A DNA stretch of 56,416 nt from Bacteroidales bacterium (lineage in GTDB: Bacteria > Bacteroidota > Bacteroidia > Bacteroidales > UBA932). This document shows, piece by piece, positions 1-8,865 of the stretch (the stretch's first letter is position 1; the number at the start of each line of letters is the position of its first letter). Made by a program: the position numbers and the translations under genes. The DNA is taken from assembly GCA_017469425.1 (NCBI GenBank), contig JAFUGJ010000008.1, forward strand, positions 1-56,416, given 5' to 3'. The notes under the pieces were generated by a model. That model ran no database searches, was not told where the DNA came from, and saw only the letters and a program-made list of their open reading frames with translations.

Positions 1-84
1 CAGACCCTTCACTTCGTTCAGCAGACCCTTCGCTTCGCTCAGCAGACCCTTCGCTTCGCTCAGCAGACCCTTCACTTCGTTCAG
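1..84. repeat. Four tandem 21-base repeats, REP-related, in frame inside a permease gene
   Basis: Units at 1-21, 22-42, 43-63 and 64-84 differ at only two positions (cacttcgtt versus cgcttcgct). The core TTCGCTTCGCTCAG is the same as in the REP-like elements further along. The 21-base period keeps the reading frame of the host gene and codes for a seven-residue repeat on the minus strand. The array touches the left window edge and may be longer. Confidence 0.9.
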
Positions 85-612
85 GGTGACAGAATCGTCA
101 TACCGGGACGCGCTTTTGTCATTCTGAGGGAGAATGTCATCTTGAGCGTAGCGAAAGACCTCGACCGAAGAATCTACAAGCTTTTCAGCAAACGACCTTG
201 AAACCATCACCGAGCCCCATTTGCCCAGCGCCTTCACCGGGTCACCGGCAAGGATGGGCCTGTCGAATACCCGGAAGAAGCAGGTATCGGCACAGACAAG
301 CGTTCCTTTCAGCTTGTTGCCCTCCTCGTCCAGATAGGTGTCGCCATTGAAAACAAAGGTGGTGCGCGTACCGGCTTCTACACCGGGAACCTCCTCCATG
401 AAACCCAGGGCAACGGCACCGCTCACCTGGCCATAATCCTTTTCTTCTCCCTGATGGGAATACCATGTATTGATGGTATAGACCCGGTCGATGTCCTTGT
501 AAAAGCTGTCGTAACTCAGCTCAAAGAACACCTTGGCAATGAGCACAATCCCCACTGCCAGCCCCACTCCGAGCGACAGCACCTTAATCCATATATCTCT
601 TTTTGTTTTCAT
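1..612 (-). CDS. ABC transporter permease (MacB/FtsX type), N-terminal part, cut by window edge
   Basis: The frame is open from an ATG at 612 to base 1 and runs off the window, so only about 204 residues are seen. It begins MKTKRDIWIKVLSLG, followed by one hydrophobic segment (about residues 10-30) and a periplasmic stretch with the 'YDSFYKDIDRVY' pattern common at the start of MacB_PCD domains. It is the last visible gene of the efflux operon, 25 bases after the stop of the upstream permease. Oddity: from about residue 146 the reading frame passes through REP-like repeats and then four tandem 21-base units coding for LLSEAKG-like heptads, without a stop. Whether this tail is part of a working protein or a disrupted gene cannot be decided here. 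Membrane location and an efflux role are inferred from the family and the operon. Confidence 0.75.
   Translation of the reverse strand, partial: MKTKRDIWIKVLSLGVGLAVGIVLIAKVFFELSYDSFYKDIDRVYTINTWYSHQGEEKDYGQVSGAVALGFMEEVPGVEAGTRTTFVFNGDTYLDEEGNKLKGTLVCADTCFFRVFDRPILAGDPVKALGKWGSVMVSRSFAEKLVDSSVEVFRYAQDDILPQNDKSASRYDDSVTLNEVKGLLSEAKGLLSEAKGLLNEVKGL
116..175. repeat. REP-like hairpin element, degenerate, inside the permease gene
   Basis: It starts TGTCATTCTGAGGG and ends GAAGAATCT, the boundaries of the REP-like family of this window. The middle is a composite of two copies (a second 'TGTCATCTTGAGCG' start). It is translated in frame by the surrounding gene. Confidence 0.8.
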
Positions 613-637
613 CTTAAATATGTATCTCTGAAGTAGT

Positions 638-3025
638 TTATTCTTTCTTCAGCTCTGCCGCCGGATTGGTCCGGGCCGCTTTGAGGGTCTGCCAGAGGAC
701 GGTCCCGAACGCTATGGCCAGCGAAATCATGGCAGCCAGCACAAACACCCATCCGTAGCCTTCAATCCGGTAGGTAAAGCGCTCCAGATAAAGCCCTGCG
801 CTCCAGATGGCCAGTGGAATTCCGACGAGGCATGCCGCGCCCACGAGCACCATATAACTTTGAACATTCCGCCATGTTTCGTGCCTCACATCGGAACCGA
901 ATACCTTCCGCACCGCAATCTGCCTGGTATTTTCATCGGCAAAATAGGTGCTCATGGCGAGCAGTCCGAGCAGGGAAATGAGTACGGCGAGAACCGCGAA
1001 GAGTTCCACTAGGTGCAATGTCCTCCGGACCGGTGCCAGCTGCTTGCGGTTCAACTCCCGGACAAAGCCGTAATTCCATGCAGGTTCTTCCACTCCGGCG
1101 GTTTCCAGGCGATAGTCACGGTAGGCATCAAGGATTTGCCGTTCATAGGATTTGTCTTCATCCGTCGTGCCAATAAGAAGGCAGTTGGCGTAGTTCAGTT
1201 CTTCAGGTCTGGTGACGATGACGGCCCCGTTGGGATTCTGCTCCACATCGGATGCCGGACGGGCGGGGAAATCGGCAAAGGTGCCGCCGATGAACTCGGG
1301 CTTCGAGCCGTTTACATTGATTCTTCGCGGGAAAACTGTGCTGGTGTCCGAGACGCCTGCCGCGTTGAAGGCCGATTCGCTCATCCAGATGGAATGCACG
1401 AGCGGGTGGCCGAAGTCCTGCTGAAGCTCCAGGCCCAGAAGCCGGAAATATGTTGAATCGCAGAGAATCATGGGCATGCTCACATCGTGTTCCTCGTCCA
1501 CCCGCACACCCATGGTCATGTTTATAAGGCCCGGAAGGCCGCGTCCTACGCCCACTTTCTTTACGAAGGAGAGTTGCTCCACCTTGTCTTTGAAGAGCTT
1601 CATCATGTCGTAATCGCGGGCGCTGTATTCAATATAGTACAAGTTGTCCACGGATGCATGGGAGGGCCTTGTGAGCATGTGCCGCATCTGCACTTCCATT
1701 ACAAGGGCTACGGCAATGAGAAACACCGAAAGGATGTTCTGCACCACGATGAATACCTTGCTCAGTACCATTTTATTCCGTCGCCGCAGTGCGCCTTTGA
1801 TGACATCTATGGGCTCGTAGCGGGAAGCGGTGAGTGCAGGCAGCAGTCCGCTCAGTGCCCCGAGGGCCAGGATGGCCAGGGCATAAGCGCCGATGTAGCC
1901 AGGGCTCATGCGAAGGGAAATGCTCACGCCGGTATCTTCGAGGCCCAGAATGGCGTCGGTGGGATTGCTCGTTGTCACCAGGGCGTTCATCATGGGAACG
2001 AGCCACCATGCTAACAGTAGTGCTGCGGCAAAGCATACGGCGGTGAAGGCCACGGATTCGCCGATGTATTTCCAGAGGATGGCGGTTTTGTCGGCCCCGA
2101 GAAGGCGCCGGGTGGCCATTTCCTTGGCCCGCTTGCCGGTGAGGGCGAGGGTCAGGTTCACATAGTTGAAGACAGCCGAGAGCAGCAGAAGCAGCACCAC
2201 CACCGCGAGGAGCCGGAGCATCCGGCGGTTGCCCTGACGGAAGATGCCATTGCTGTTTCCGGCGTCGAAGAAGGCTTCGTCCAAGCGGAAGGCACGCCAG
2301 GCGTCTACCCGCTCCGGACCCCAGGGGCTGTCGTAGTTTTTGTGCAGGAGGGTCTGCACTTTGGCCTTCACATCGGAAAGGTCTGCATCGCCGCGCACGC
2401 GAAAACAGGTGGTATAAGAGCCGATGCTGCCAAAGTTCTTGTCCTCTGTGGCGGCCCAGCTGTCGGCAATGTTCGTAATCACATCGAAGGGCAGTACAAG
2501 CGTGCCGTCAAAATCGGCATATACGCCCTTGATGATGTGCTCCGATTCGTTTACTGTGAGACTGCGCCCTATGAGGTCCTGCCCGGCACTGTCGGAGATG
2601 CGTTTTGCGAGGGATTCGCTGATGAGGATATCGGTTTTCCCGACGAAGTCCTCCAGGTTTCCCGCAACAAGGTGATATTCGGGGAAAACGCGGAAGAAAT
2701 CGGCATCGGCCTCCATGCCGTTCACTTGGAACAGGGTTTCTCCCACAAGGGTGGTGGGCTTCCAAAGATAGCTTAGGTGCGTGGCGGCTTCCACCTCGGG
2801 GATGTCCATCTCAAGTTCTTCCTTGTCCCAGTATGTGAGCCCCAGAAAATCGGGAGTGCCCAGCACGAAGGTCCGTTTCCATTCGGGGGACTCATGCGCC
2901 ACCTCGTACTGCTGCACCACATACGAGCCGATGAGTATGACAAACGCCAGGCTCACCGCCAGCCCCGCCGCCTCGATGGCGGTGTAGAGCTTGTTCCGGG
3001 AGAGGAATTTCAGGTAAGATTTCAT
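638..3025 (-). CDS. ABC transporter permease, MacB_PCD/FtsX family
   Basis: 795 residues. The order is an N-terminal transmembrane segment (about 17-37), a long periplasmic MacB_PCD-like region, three membrane segments around 275-405 (FtsX domain), a second periplasmic region, and a C-terminal FtsX domain with three membrane segments (about 680-785) ending in 'KAARTNPAAELKKE'. This duplicated FtsX layout is the usual permease of Bacteroidota macrolide/lipid efflux operons. The first 30 residues are almost identical to those of the next gene upstream (3027-5324), so the two are recent paralogues or have undergone gene conversion. Only one base separates them, so they are co-transcribed and probably translationally coupled. 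It should work with the ATPase at 5393-6073. The substrate is unknown. Confidence 0.88.
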   Translation of the reverse strand: MKSYLKFLSRNKLYTAIEAAGLAVSLAFVILIGSYVVQQYEVAHESPEWKRTFVLGTPDFLGLTYWDKEELEMDIPEVEAATHLSYLWKPTTLVGETLFQVNGMEADADFFRVFPEYHLVAGNLEDFVGKTDILISESLAKRISDSAGQDLIGRSLTVNESEHIIKGVYADFDGTLVLPFDVITNIADSWAATEDKNFGSIGSYTTCFRVRGDADLSDVKAKVQTLLHKNYDSPWGPERVDAWRAFRLDEAFFDAGNSNGIFRQGNRRMLRLLAVVVLLLLLSAVFNYVNLTLALTGKRAKEMATRRLLGADKTAILWKYIGESVAFTAVCFAAALLLAWWLVPMMNALVTTSNPTDAILGLEDTGVSISLRMSPGYIGAYALAILALGALSGLLPALTASRYEPIDVIKGALRRRNKMVLSKVFIVVQNILSVFLIAVALVMEVQMRHMLTRPSHASVDNLYYIEYSARDYDMMKLFKDKVEQLSFVKKVGVGRGLPGLINMTMGVRVDEEHDVSMPMILCDSTYFRLLGLELQQDFGHPLVHSIWMSESAFNAAGVSDTSTVFPRRINVNGSKPEFIGGTFADFPARPASDVEQNPNGAVIVTRPEELNYANCLLIGTTDEDKSYERQILDAYRDYRLETAGVEEPAWNYGFVRELNRKQLAPVRRTLHLVELFAVLAVLISLLGLLAMSTYFADENTRQIAVRKVFGSDVRHETWRNVQSYMVLVGAACLVGIPLAIWSAGLYLERFTYRIEGYGWVFVLAAMISLAIAFGTVLWQTLKAARTNPAAELKKE

Positions 3026-3026
3026 A

Positions 3027-5324
3027 CTACTCTTTTTTCAGTTCTGTTGCCGGATTGGTCCGGGCCGCCTTCAGCACCTGCCAGATGACGGAGGCAAAAG
3101 CAATGACGCCGGAAAGGAGCACGGCCACCACGAAAATCCACCAGTAGCCTTCCAGCTTGTAAATGAAGTCTTTAAGGTATTCCTGCGCCGCATAAACGGC
3201 GACGGGTATGCCGATAAGGCAGGCGATGCCGACAAGCACCATATAGTCCAGGATGGTTCTCCAAGCCTCCGTGTCCACCGTTCCGCCGAAGACTTTCCGG
3301 ACGGCAATGTCGCGTGATTTCTCATCGGCATAATAAGTGCTCATGGCCACCAGGCCCAGCAGGGCGATGATAATGGATAGGAGCATAAAGATTTCCACCA
3401 GCCTCATGTTGTTGCGGGCCGGCTTCCACGCCTCCGCTATGTTTTCGTCAACCCAGAAGGCTAAACTCCCGTAAATCGGCTTGCCTTTGATGTAATTCTC
3501 GTAGGTTTCCATGATCTGGGCTTTCGCCTCTTTCCTGTCCGGGGTGGTTTCAATGACCCACCCGGCGAAAGGAATGTCCTCGGAACGCATCAGAGAAACG
3601 ATGGCATAGTCTTCTTCTCCCATATTGGCGTTGTTGGTGGGGAAAGATTTAAAGACTCCGGCAACCTGTTCGCAACCCTTTGTTCGTTGGCTCAGCGTGC
3701 TGCTGATGTCGTGATTGTCGGAATCGAAACCGGTAGCGGCAAAACTCTTGTCCGAGAACCATACGCTATTGAATTGCGGTGCGTGGAAGTCTTCCAGTAT
3801 CTCAAATCCGAACATCGAAAAAGCGGTACTGTCCAAGCGCATCAGTTTGTAGAGGATATCCTGTCCTTCCCGGGTGGTGCTGTACTGGCCCATATTGATA
3901 CTGCCGGGCACTCCCGAACTCCTTCCAATCCGTTTTACACAGGGAAGCGCTTCCAGGGCATCTTTCAAAGGCGCACCGTCCTCACCGGAAAAATCCTTAA
4001 GAAAGAAAATGTTCTCGATGTTGCAGTTCATCGGCCGCTGCTGTGTCTTTCGCATCTGCGCCTCCATCGTGATGGCCAGCGCTATAAGGATAACAGCCAA
4101 TGCGTTCTGTAGTACGATGAAAACCTTGCTGAACACCATTTTGCTCTTGCGCCGATACCCGCCTTTCATCACATCCACCGCTTTGTATCGGCCTGCCATG
4201 AGGGCCGGGAAAATGCCGCAGAGCGCTCCCACAAGCAGGGTGATGACGATATATGTCATTACATACCCCGGAGACCAGATGACGCATATCGGGATATCAG
4301 GATTATTCAAAAGTGCATTCATGGCCGGGCAGAAAGCTTCTGCGAGCAATAGGCCGGCCGCAAAGCAAACTGCGGTAAACGCGATGGACTCGGCCACATA
4401 CTTCCCGATGATGCCGCCCCTGGATGCTCCGGAGATCTGCCTCACGGCCATTTCCTTTGCCCTTTTTCCGGTGAGTGCGACGGACAGGTTGACATAGTTC
4501 AGAATGGCGGACAATAGGAGCAGGAGCCCGACCAGCATCAGAATCCTGAGCGTCGCCTTGTCTCCATGCCGGAAAAATCCCTCAGTATCCTTGAAAAACA
4601 ATTCGTCGTAACGCGAAAGTTCCAGATGTTCAAAGAAATACTGCCCATAGATACCTGAATAGACATCTTTGCAAACGGCTTCCAATTTGTCATACAGGAC
4701 TTTCCTGTCTGTTCCGGGACGGACTCTTATCAGCGTGACCGTACTGCCATAGTTGTCGAATGGCTGCCAGTTGCCTTTGTAAACAGCGGCATTGCGGAAT
4801 ATTTCATAAGGTATGACGACCGTGCCTTTCAGGTCCTCCAATATGGCACCGACGGTATATCTGCTGCCGCTGATGTCAAGAGCATCACCTACCGAAAGAT
4901 TGTGTTTTTTGGCGAAGGAATCCGAAATGATAACATTGGACGGAACGGAAAGTACATCCGCGGAGCCCTCCAAAAATCGGAATTGAGGACAGATTTCAAA
5001 GAACTCCGGTTCCACGCCGACACTCTCCGCATCCGTCTGCTCTCCCCGAATGACAGGATGTACCGCCACATTGCACATTCTGGAAACGGACTCAATTTCC
5101 GGAATATCTCCGATGGCATCCGGGAAACCGTATGTAAGCGCTGGGTAAGCCGGTAATCCTGGCACATAGACTCTTTCCTGGTCCGGGTGTTCCTGTGTCA
5201 CCGAGAACTGCTGCCACACATAGCTGCCGATGAGTATGACAAATGCCAGGCTCACCGCAAGTCCCACCGCCTCGATGGCAGTGTACAGCTTGTTGCGGGA
5301 GAGGAATTTTAGGTAACTTTTCAT
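3027..5324 (-). CDS. ABC transporter permease, MacB_PCD/FtsX family
   Basis: 765 residues with the same plan as its downstream paralogue: an N-terminal membrane anchor (MKSYLKFLSRNKLYTAIEA), a periplasmic MacB_PCD-like region, a first FtsX block near 260-400, a second periplasmic part, and a C-terminal FtsX block with 'RDIAVRKVFGG', a motif typical of the coupling helix region, ending 'RTNPATELKKE'. It follows the ATPase gene; the short gap between them (5325-5392) is filled by two REP-like hairpins. In the family such permeases move substrates from the periplasm or inner membrane to the TolC channel by a mechanotransmission cycle. Here that role is inferred from context. Confidence 0.88.
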   Translation of the reverse strand: MKSYLKFLSRNKLYTAIEAVGLAVSLAFVILIGSYVWQQFSVTQEHPDQERVYVPGLPAYPALTYGFPDAIGDIPEIESVSRMCNVAVHPVIRGEQTDAESVGVEPEFFEICPQFRFLEGSADVLSVPSNVIISDSFAKKHNLSVGDALDISGSRYTVGAILEDLKGTVVIPYEIFRNAAVYKGNWQPFDNYGSTVTLIRVRPGTDRKVLYDKLEAVCKDVYSGIYGQYFFEHLELSRYDELFFKDTEGFFRHGDKATLRILMLVGLLLLLSAILNYVNLSVALTGKRAKEMAVRQISGASRGGIIGKYVAESIAFTAVCFAAGLLLAEAFCPAMNALLNNPDIPICVIWSPGYVMTYIVITLLVGALCGIFPALMAGRYKAVDVMKGGYRRKSKMVFSKVFIVLQNALAVILIALAITMEAQMRKTQQRPMNCNIENIFFLKDFSGEDGAPLKDALEALPCVKRIGRSSGVPGSINMGQYSTTREGQDILYKLMRLDSTAFSMFGFEILEDFHAPQFNSVWFSDKSFAATGFDSDNHDISSTLSQRTKGCEQVAGVFKSFPTNNANMGEEDYAIVSLMRSEDIPFAGWVIETTPDRKEAKAQIMETYENYIKGKPIYGSLAFWVDENIAEAWKPARNNMRLVEIFMLLSIIIALLGLVAMSTYYADEKSRDIAVRKVFGGTVDTEAWRTILDYMVLVGIACLIGIPVAVYAAQEYLKDFIYKLEGYWWIFVVAVLLSGVIAFASVIWQVLKAARTNPATELKKE

Positions 5325-5326
5325 AT

Positions 5327-5394
5327 AGATTCTTCGGTTGCCTTTGGCTCCCTCAGAATGACAACACTGTCATCCTGAGCAAAGCGAAGGATCT
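5327..5394. repeat. Pair of REP-like hairpins in opposite orientation
   Basis: One copy (5327-5363) begins AGATTCTTCGG and ends CAGAATGACA. The second (5366-5394) is inverted, TGTCATCCTGAG to GAAGGATCT. The last CTA is also the stop codon (TAG on the minus strand) of the ATPase gene. The pair fills the gap between the ATPase and the next permease. Confidence 0.9.
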
Positions 5395-6073
5395 ATAATT
5401 CATTCTTCACATCTGAAACAATCTGCCCGTCAAACAGGTCAATTGTGCGCTGCGCCTGTGCGGCATCCTTTTGGCTGTGGGTCACCATCACGATGGTGGT
5501 TCCTTCCTGGTTGAGTTCCTTGAGCAGATCCATCACTTCCTTGCCGTTCTTGGAGTCGAGGTTACCGGTAGGCTCATCCGCCAGAATCAGCTTAGGGCCA
5601 GCAACGACGGCACGGGCGATGGCAACCCTCTGCTGCTGACCGCCGGAAAGTTGCTGCGGGAAGTGCTGCGCGCGGTGGCTGATGTTCATCCGCTTCATGA
5701 TGTCCGTTACTTTCTGCTTGCGCTCTGAGGCGCTGATGTTGAGGTAGCGAAGGGGGAGCTCGATGTTCTCATAGACATTCAGTTCGTCAATCAGGTTGAA
5801 ACTCTGGAACACAAAGCCGATGTTGCCCTTTCGGAACTTTGTGCGCTCCTTCTCCTTGAGGTTCGCCACTTCGGTATCCAAAAGTTTATATGAACCGCCG
5901 GAAGGATTGTCCAGCAGGCCCAGGATGTTCAGTAGCGTGGACTTGCCGCAGCCCGAAGGCCCCATGATGGCAACGAACTCGCCGTCCTTGATTTCAAAAG
6001 AAACGCCATTCAGCGCCGTGGTCTCGATTTCTTCCGTCCGGAAGATTTTGGAAAGATTGTTTACAGTAATCAT
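5393..6073 (-). CDS. ABC transporter ATP-binding protein (MacB/LolD-like)
   Basis: 226 residues, the usual size for a stand-alone LolD/MacB-type ATPase. Visible motifs: Walker A GPSGCGKST (about 38-46), Q-loop 'FVFQSFNLI', signature LSGGQQQR (about 142-149), Walker B 'LILADEPTGNLDS', and switch histidine in 'MVTHSQ'. It supplies energy to the permeases at 6175-8523, 3027-5324, 638-3025 and probably 1-612. It sits in the middle of the operon, with REP-like repeats on both sides. The stop codon TAG overlaps the repeat boundary. The start ATG at 6073 gives MITVNNLSKIF, a normal N terminus. Confidence 0.95.
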   Translation of the reverse strand: MITVNNLSKIFRTEEIETTALNGVSFEIKDGEFVAIMGPSGCGKSTLLNILGLLDNPSGGSYKLLDTEVANLKEKERTKFRKGNIGFVFQSFNLIDELNVYENIELPLRYLNISASERKQKVTDIMKRMNISHRAQHFPQQLSGGQQQRVAIARAVVAGPKLILADEPTGNLDSKNGKEVMDLLKELNQEGTTIVMVTHSQKDAAQAQRTIDLFDGQIVSDVKNEL

Positions 6074-6110
6074 AATTTATTGTATATTAATTTGTTTATT
6101 ACTTCTCTTT

Positions 6111-6176
6111 TAGATTCTTCGCTCTGCTCAGAATGACAGCCGTTTTGTCATTCTGAGGGCGAAGCCCGAAGAATCT
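6111..6176. repeat. Pair of REP-like hairpins in opposite orientation
   Basis: Copy one (6112-6138) runs AGATTCTTCGC to CAGAATGACA. Copy two (6146-6176) is inverted, TGTCATTCTGAGGGC to GAAGAATCT, with an inner GGGC/GCCC stem. The CTA at its edge is the stop codon of the upstream permease (6175-6177). Confidence 0.9.
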
Positions 6177-8523
6177 ATTCATTTTTCAACGATTCAACCG
6201 GGTTGGCATTGGCCGCTCTCCAGCTTTGGAGCGTGACAACAGCCAGTGTAATGGCGGCGACCAGTAGCAGTGCCACCACAAATATCCACACCGGGATGGG
6301 TGCCTGGTAAGCAAAGCCTTTGCGCCACACCGACATAACCCAGTATGCAAATGGAGCGGCCACAGCAAAGCTGACAACGGCCATTACCAGATACTTCTTG
6401 TTAATCATCTGAAGGATGCTTCCTACGGTAGCGCCGTTTACCCGCCGCACGGCAATTTCCTTGCGGAGGAACTGGGTTTCAAAGAATACCAGGCCGATGA
6501 TGCCGATGATGGCAATGAGCAGGGCCACAATGGAGGCGGTAGTGATGAGTTTGCCAAGCGACACCTCGCTCTGATACATATTCTCAATCCATTCGTCCAG
6601 ATGACGAACGGCCACCTGGTCGGGTTCACGGGTGGGGTCGTAGGTGCAGACAACTTCTTTGATGTGAGACGATACCTCTTTGAAATCGGCCCCGGGAGCC
6701 GTCTTGACATACATCACGCTGAAATTGCGCCACTGCGTCTTTCCCCAATTATAAAGCACCAGCGGCCCCATGGGATGCTTCAAAGACTTGAAATTGAAGT
6801 CCTTTACGATGCCCACAATCTCGGCATCGTCCACATGGCCACCCATGAAGCTGCCCACATGATACTGAGGGAAACTCTGGATAAAGGTCTCGTTGGCGAT
6901 GAAGCACCCTGCATGGCTCTGATTGTCATACTCCATGAAATCCCGTCCGTCCACTATTTGAAGGCCGAAGAATCTTACGAAGTTGTCTGCAACCGGAAGC
7001 ACTTCCATGAACACCTGCTTTCCGTCATCTCCCGTTCTTCCCCAACCCATCTTCTGGTCGGATACAATCAGATTGTCGGCAAAGGTTACATCCACGATGG
7101 ACGGGTTCTGAAGCAGTTTGTCTTTCACAGCATCGTGCGCTCCACCGGCGTAGTAGCCGCACCACACTTGAAGGATATTCTCCTGCGGAAATCCCATGTC
7201 CTTGCTGGCCATGAACCTGGTCTGCACATTCACATACAGCGCCATCAGGATGAACACGAAGGAAAGGATGAACTGTAGGGCAACCAGGGCACTGCGCAGG
7301 CTGCGACCTTTCACGCTGGTTCCGTAAGAGCCTTTGAGCACCAATGCGGCAGGCTGGGATGTGGAATAGAGGGCTGGAGCAATACCGGCAGCCACCGCAG
7401 AAAGAAGGGCGATACCCAGCGTAATGGCCAGAATGCCGATATTATCCTTCAGTGCGATGGAATCCGAAACATACGATGCCCAGGAGGTTCCACTCACCAC
7501 ATGGACAATCAGGCAGGCCAGAGCAAAAGCTACCAGAGCGATAAGTCCTGCATTCAGCAGCTGCCTGCCGATAAGCGACCCGCGTCCTTCGCCCAGGACT
7601 TTCCGGGTATTGATGCCCTTGATCCGGAACGGAATCTCCGCAAAGGCGAAGTTTATGAAATTGATGATGGCAATGAGAATCAGCAATAGGGAGATGATTG
7701 ACAGCGTGACGGTTATTGGCCTGCTGGCGGCTACAATATTTGCCTTGACATCCCGCTCAAAATGCGCATCGTGCAGCTTGCTTATTCGGAATCCGCTTCT
7801 CATCCCGACCAGTTCTTCCGAGTCCACTTCGTCGGAGAAGTACGCCATAAATGCTTCGAGCATGGCATTTTCAGTCTCTTTGGCCCTGGAAGGGTCATTC
7901 AGTTTCAGATAAGAAACATATGACCATTCGAAATCATCATCTATAAATTCGTTTCCAATATTCGTGAAGATGCCATAATGCAAGCTGAAATTGCGCGGTG
8001 TGTTCTTATAAACGCCTATGATGCGGGCCGAAATGCCGTCTCCCGTCTGGAGGACCTTGCCGACAGCGCTCTCGTTTCCGAATATCAAGTTTGCGAATGT
8101 TTCATTGAGAACCGCCGTTCCCGGGGCTGTGAATTCCCGGGCCGAACCTTCTACCCATTCGAAAGGGAACACGGAGAACATGGTGCTGTCTATCTTTGCA
8201 GACGAAACGGTAATGGCCGATTCTTTCCCGCCTTCGCGATAATACACCTGTTCGCCCAGGTAACTAAGTGTTCCCACAGCCTCGATATTCGGACTTGCTT
8301 TCCGGACTGTCTCAATCATCGGTCTGCTTAGCCAGGTTGAGAACGGACCGTCATCTATCCAATTGTTCTCCATTCGGAACACCTGCTCGTGTCCGTCGAA
8401 ATTCTTATCATAGGAAGCATCCCACTTCACCTGCACCATCAGAATCATCGCCGCGGCAAACGCCACACTCATTCCCAGCACATTAATCAGCGTCGAAACG
8501 CCAGTCTTTCTAAATACTTTCAT
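6175..8523 (-). CDS. ABC transporter permease, MacB_PCD/FtsX family
   Basis: 782 residues. It begins MKVFRKTGVSTLINVLG with a membrane segment at about 10-30. A MacB_PCD-like periplasmic domain follows, then a first FtsX block (about 275-405), a second periplasmic part, and a C-terminal FtsX block with 'RKEIAVRRVNGATVG', ending 'NANPVESLKNE'. It is more divergent from the two other complete permeases than they are from each other, so the operon holds at least two permease subtypes, which could form a heterodimer with one ATPase dimer. It is preceded by the HlyD-like adaptor and separated from it by the antisense GIY-YIG gene and its repeats. The substrate cannot be read from the sequence. Confidence 0.88.
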   Translation of the reverse strand: MKVFRKTGVSTLINVLGMSVAFAAAMILMVQVKWDASYDKNFDGHEQVFRMENNWIDDGPFSTWLSRPMIETVRKASPNIEAVGTLSYLGEQVYYREGGKESAITVSSAKIDSTMFSVFPFEWVEGSAREFTAPGTAVLNETFANLIFGNESAVGKVLQTGDGISARIIGVYKNTPRNFSLHYGIFTNIGNEFIDDDFEWSYVSYLKLNDPSRAKETENAMLEAFMAYFSDEVDSEELVGMRSGFRISKLHDAHFERDVKANIVAASRPITVTLSIISLLLILIAIINFINFAFAEIPFRIKGINTRKVLGEGRGSLIGRQLLNAGLIALVAFALACLIVHVVSGTSWASYVSDSIALKDNIGILAITLGIALLSAVAAGIAPALYSTSQPAALVLKGSYGTSVKGRSLRSALVALQFILSFVFILMALYVNVQTRFMASKDMGFPQENILQVWCGYYAGGAHDAVKDKLLQNPSIVDVTFADNLIVSDQKMGWGRTGDDGKQVFMEVLPVADNFVRFFGLQIVDGRDFMEYDNQSHAGCFIANETFIQSFPQYHVGSFMGGHVDDAEIVGIVKDFNFKSLKHPMGPLVLYNWGKTQWRNFSVMYVKTAPGADFKEVSSHIKEVVCTYDPTREPDQVAVRHLDEWIENMYQSEVSLGKLITTASIVALLIAIIGIIGLVFFETQFLRKEIAVRRVNGATVGSILQMINKKYLVMAVVSFAVAAPFAYWVMSVWRKGFAYQAPIPVWIFVVALLLVAAITLAVVTLQSWRAANANPVESLKNE

Positions 8524-8539
8524 ATCTTTGTACTTATCC

Positions 8540-8570
8540 TGTCATTCTGAGGGCGCAGCCCGAAGAATCT
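8540..8570. repeat. REP-like hairpin upstream of the GIY-YIG gene
   Basis: A single copy from TGTCATTCTGAGGGC to GAAGAATCT with inner stem GGGC/GCCC and outer stem ATTCT/AGAAT. It lies 13 bases before the GIY-YIG start codon and is inverted relative to the copy that follows that gene. Confidence 0.9.
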
Positions 8571-8583
8571 AATTAATTTAACC

Positions 8584-8865
8584 ATGTATAACACTTATTA
8601 CACTTACATAATGTCCAGTGGAAACAACACGACTCTGTACATTGGCGTCACCAACGATTTGGAAAGAAGAGTTGCAGAGCATAAGTCTGGACAGGGTTCC
8701 ATTTTTACAGCAAAATATCATTGTCATAAACTTGTGTACTATGAATCTTTCTCTGATATTGATCAGGCAATTGCTCGAGAAAAGCAGCTCAAGGGTTGGA
8801 AACGAGAAAGGAAGGATGCATTGATTGATTCTGTTAATAAGGAACGGATTGATTTATTGCCATAG
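8584..8865 (+). CDS. Small GIY-YIG nuclease (YhbQ/UvrC N-terminal-like), bracketed by REP-like repeats
   Basis: 93 residues, a stand-alone GIY-YIG domain. Visible: the first strand 'YYTYIMSS', the second 'LYIGVTNDLERRVAEHK' with the catalytic-type tyrosine and arginine, and 'AIAREKQLKGW' holding the conserved glutamate. No DNA-binding domain is attached. The family cuts DNA; known members act in repair (UvrC), homing introns and some restriction enzymes, while the small stand-alone forms have poorly defined roles. It is the only gene on the plus strand in an otherwise minus-strand operon. It is preceded by an inverted REP-like copy (8540-8570), and its TAG stop runs straight into direct copies (8864-8951). 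This suggests a mobile unit in which the nuclease may mobilise the repeat, analogous to RAYT transposases with REP sequences; that part is inference. Confidence 0.9.
   Translation: MYNTYYTYIMSSGNNTTLYIGVTNDLERRVAEHKSGQGSIFTAKYHCHKLVYYESFSDIDQAIAREKQLKGWKRERKDALIDSVNKERIDLLP

Noticed and set aside
1-175. CRISPR array
   Set aside because: The 21-base units are contiguous with no spacers, and no cas genes exist in the window; this is a tandem repeat tract.
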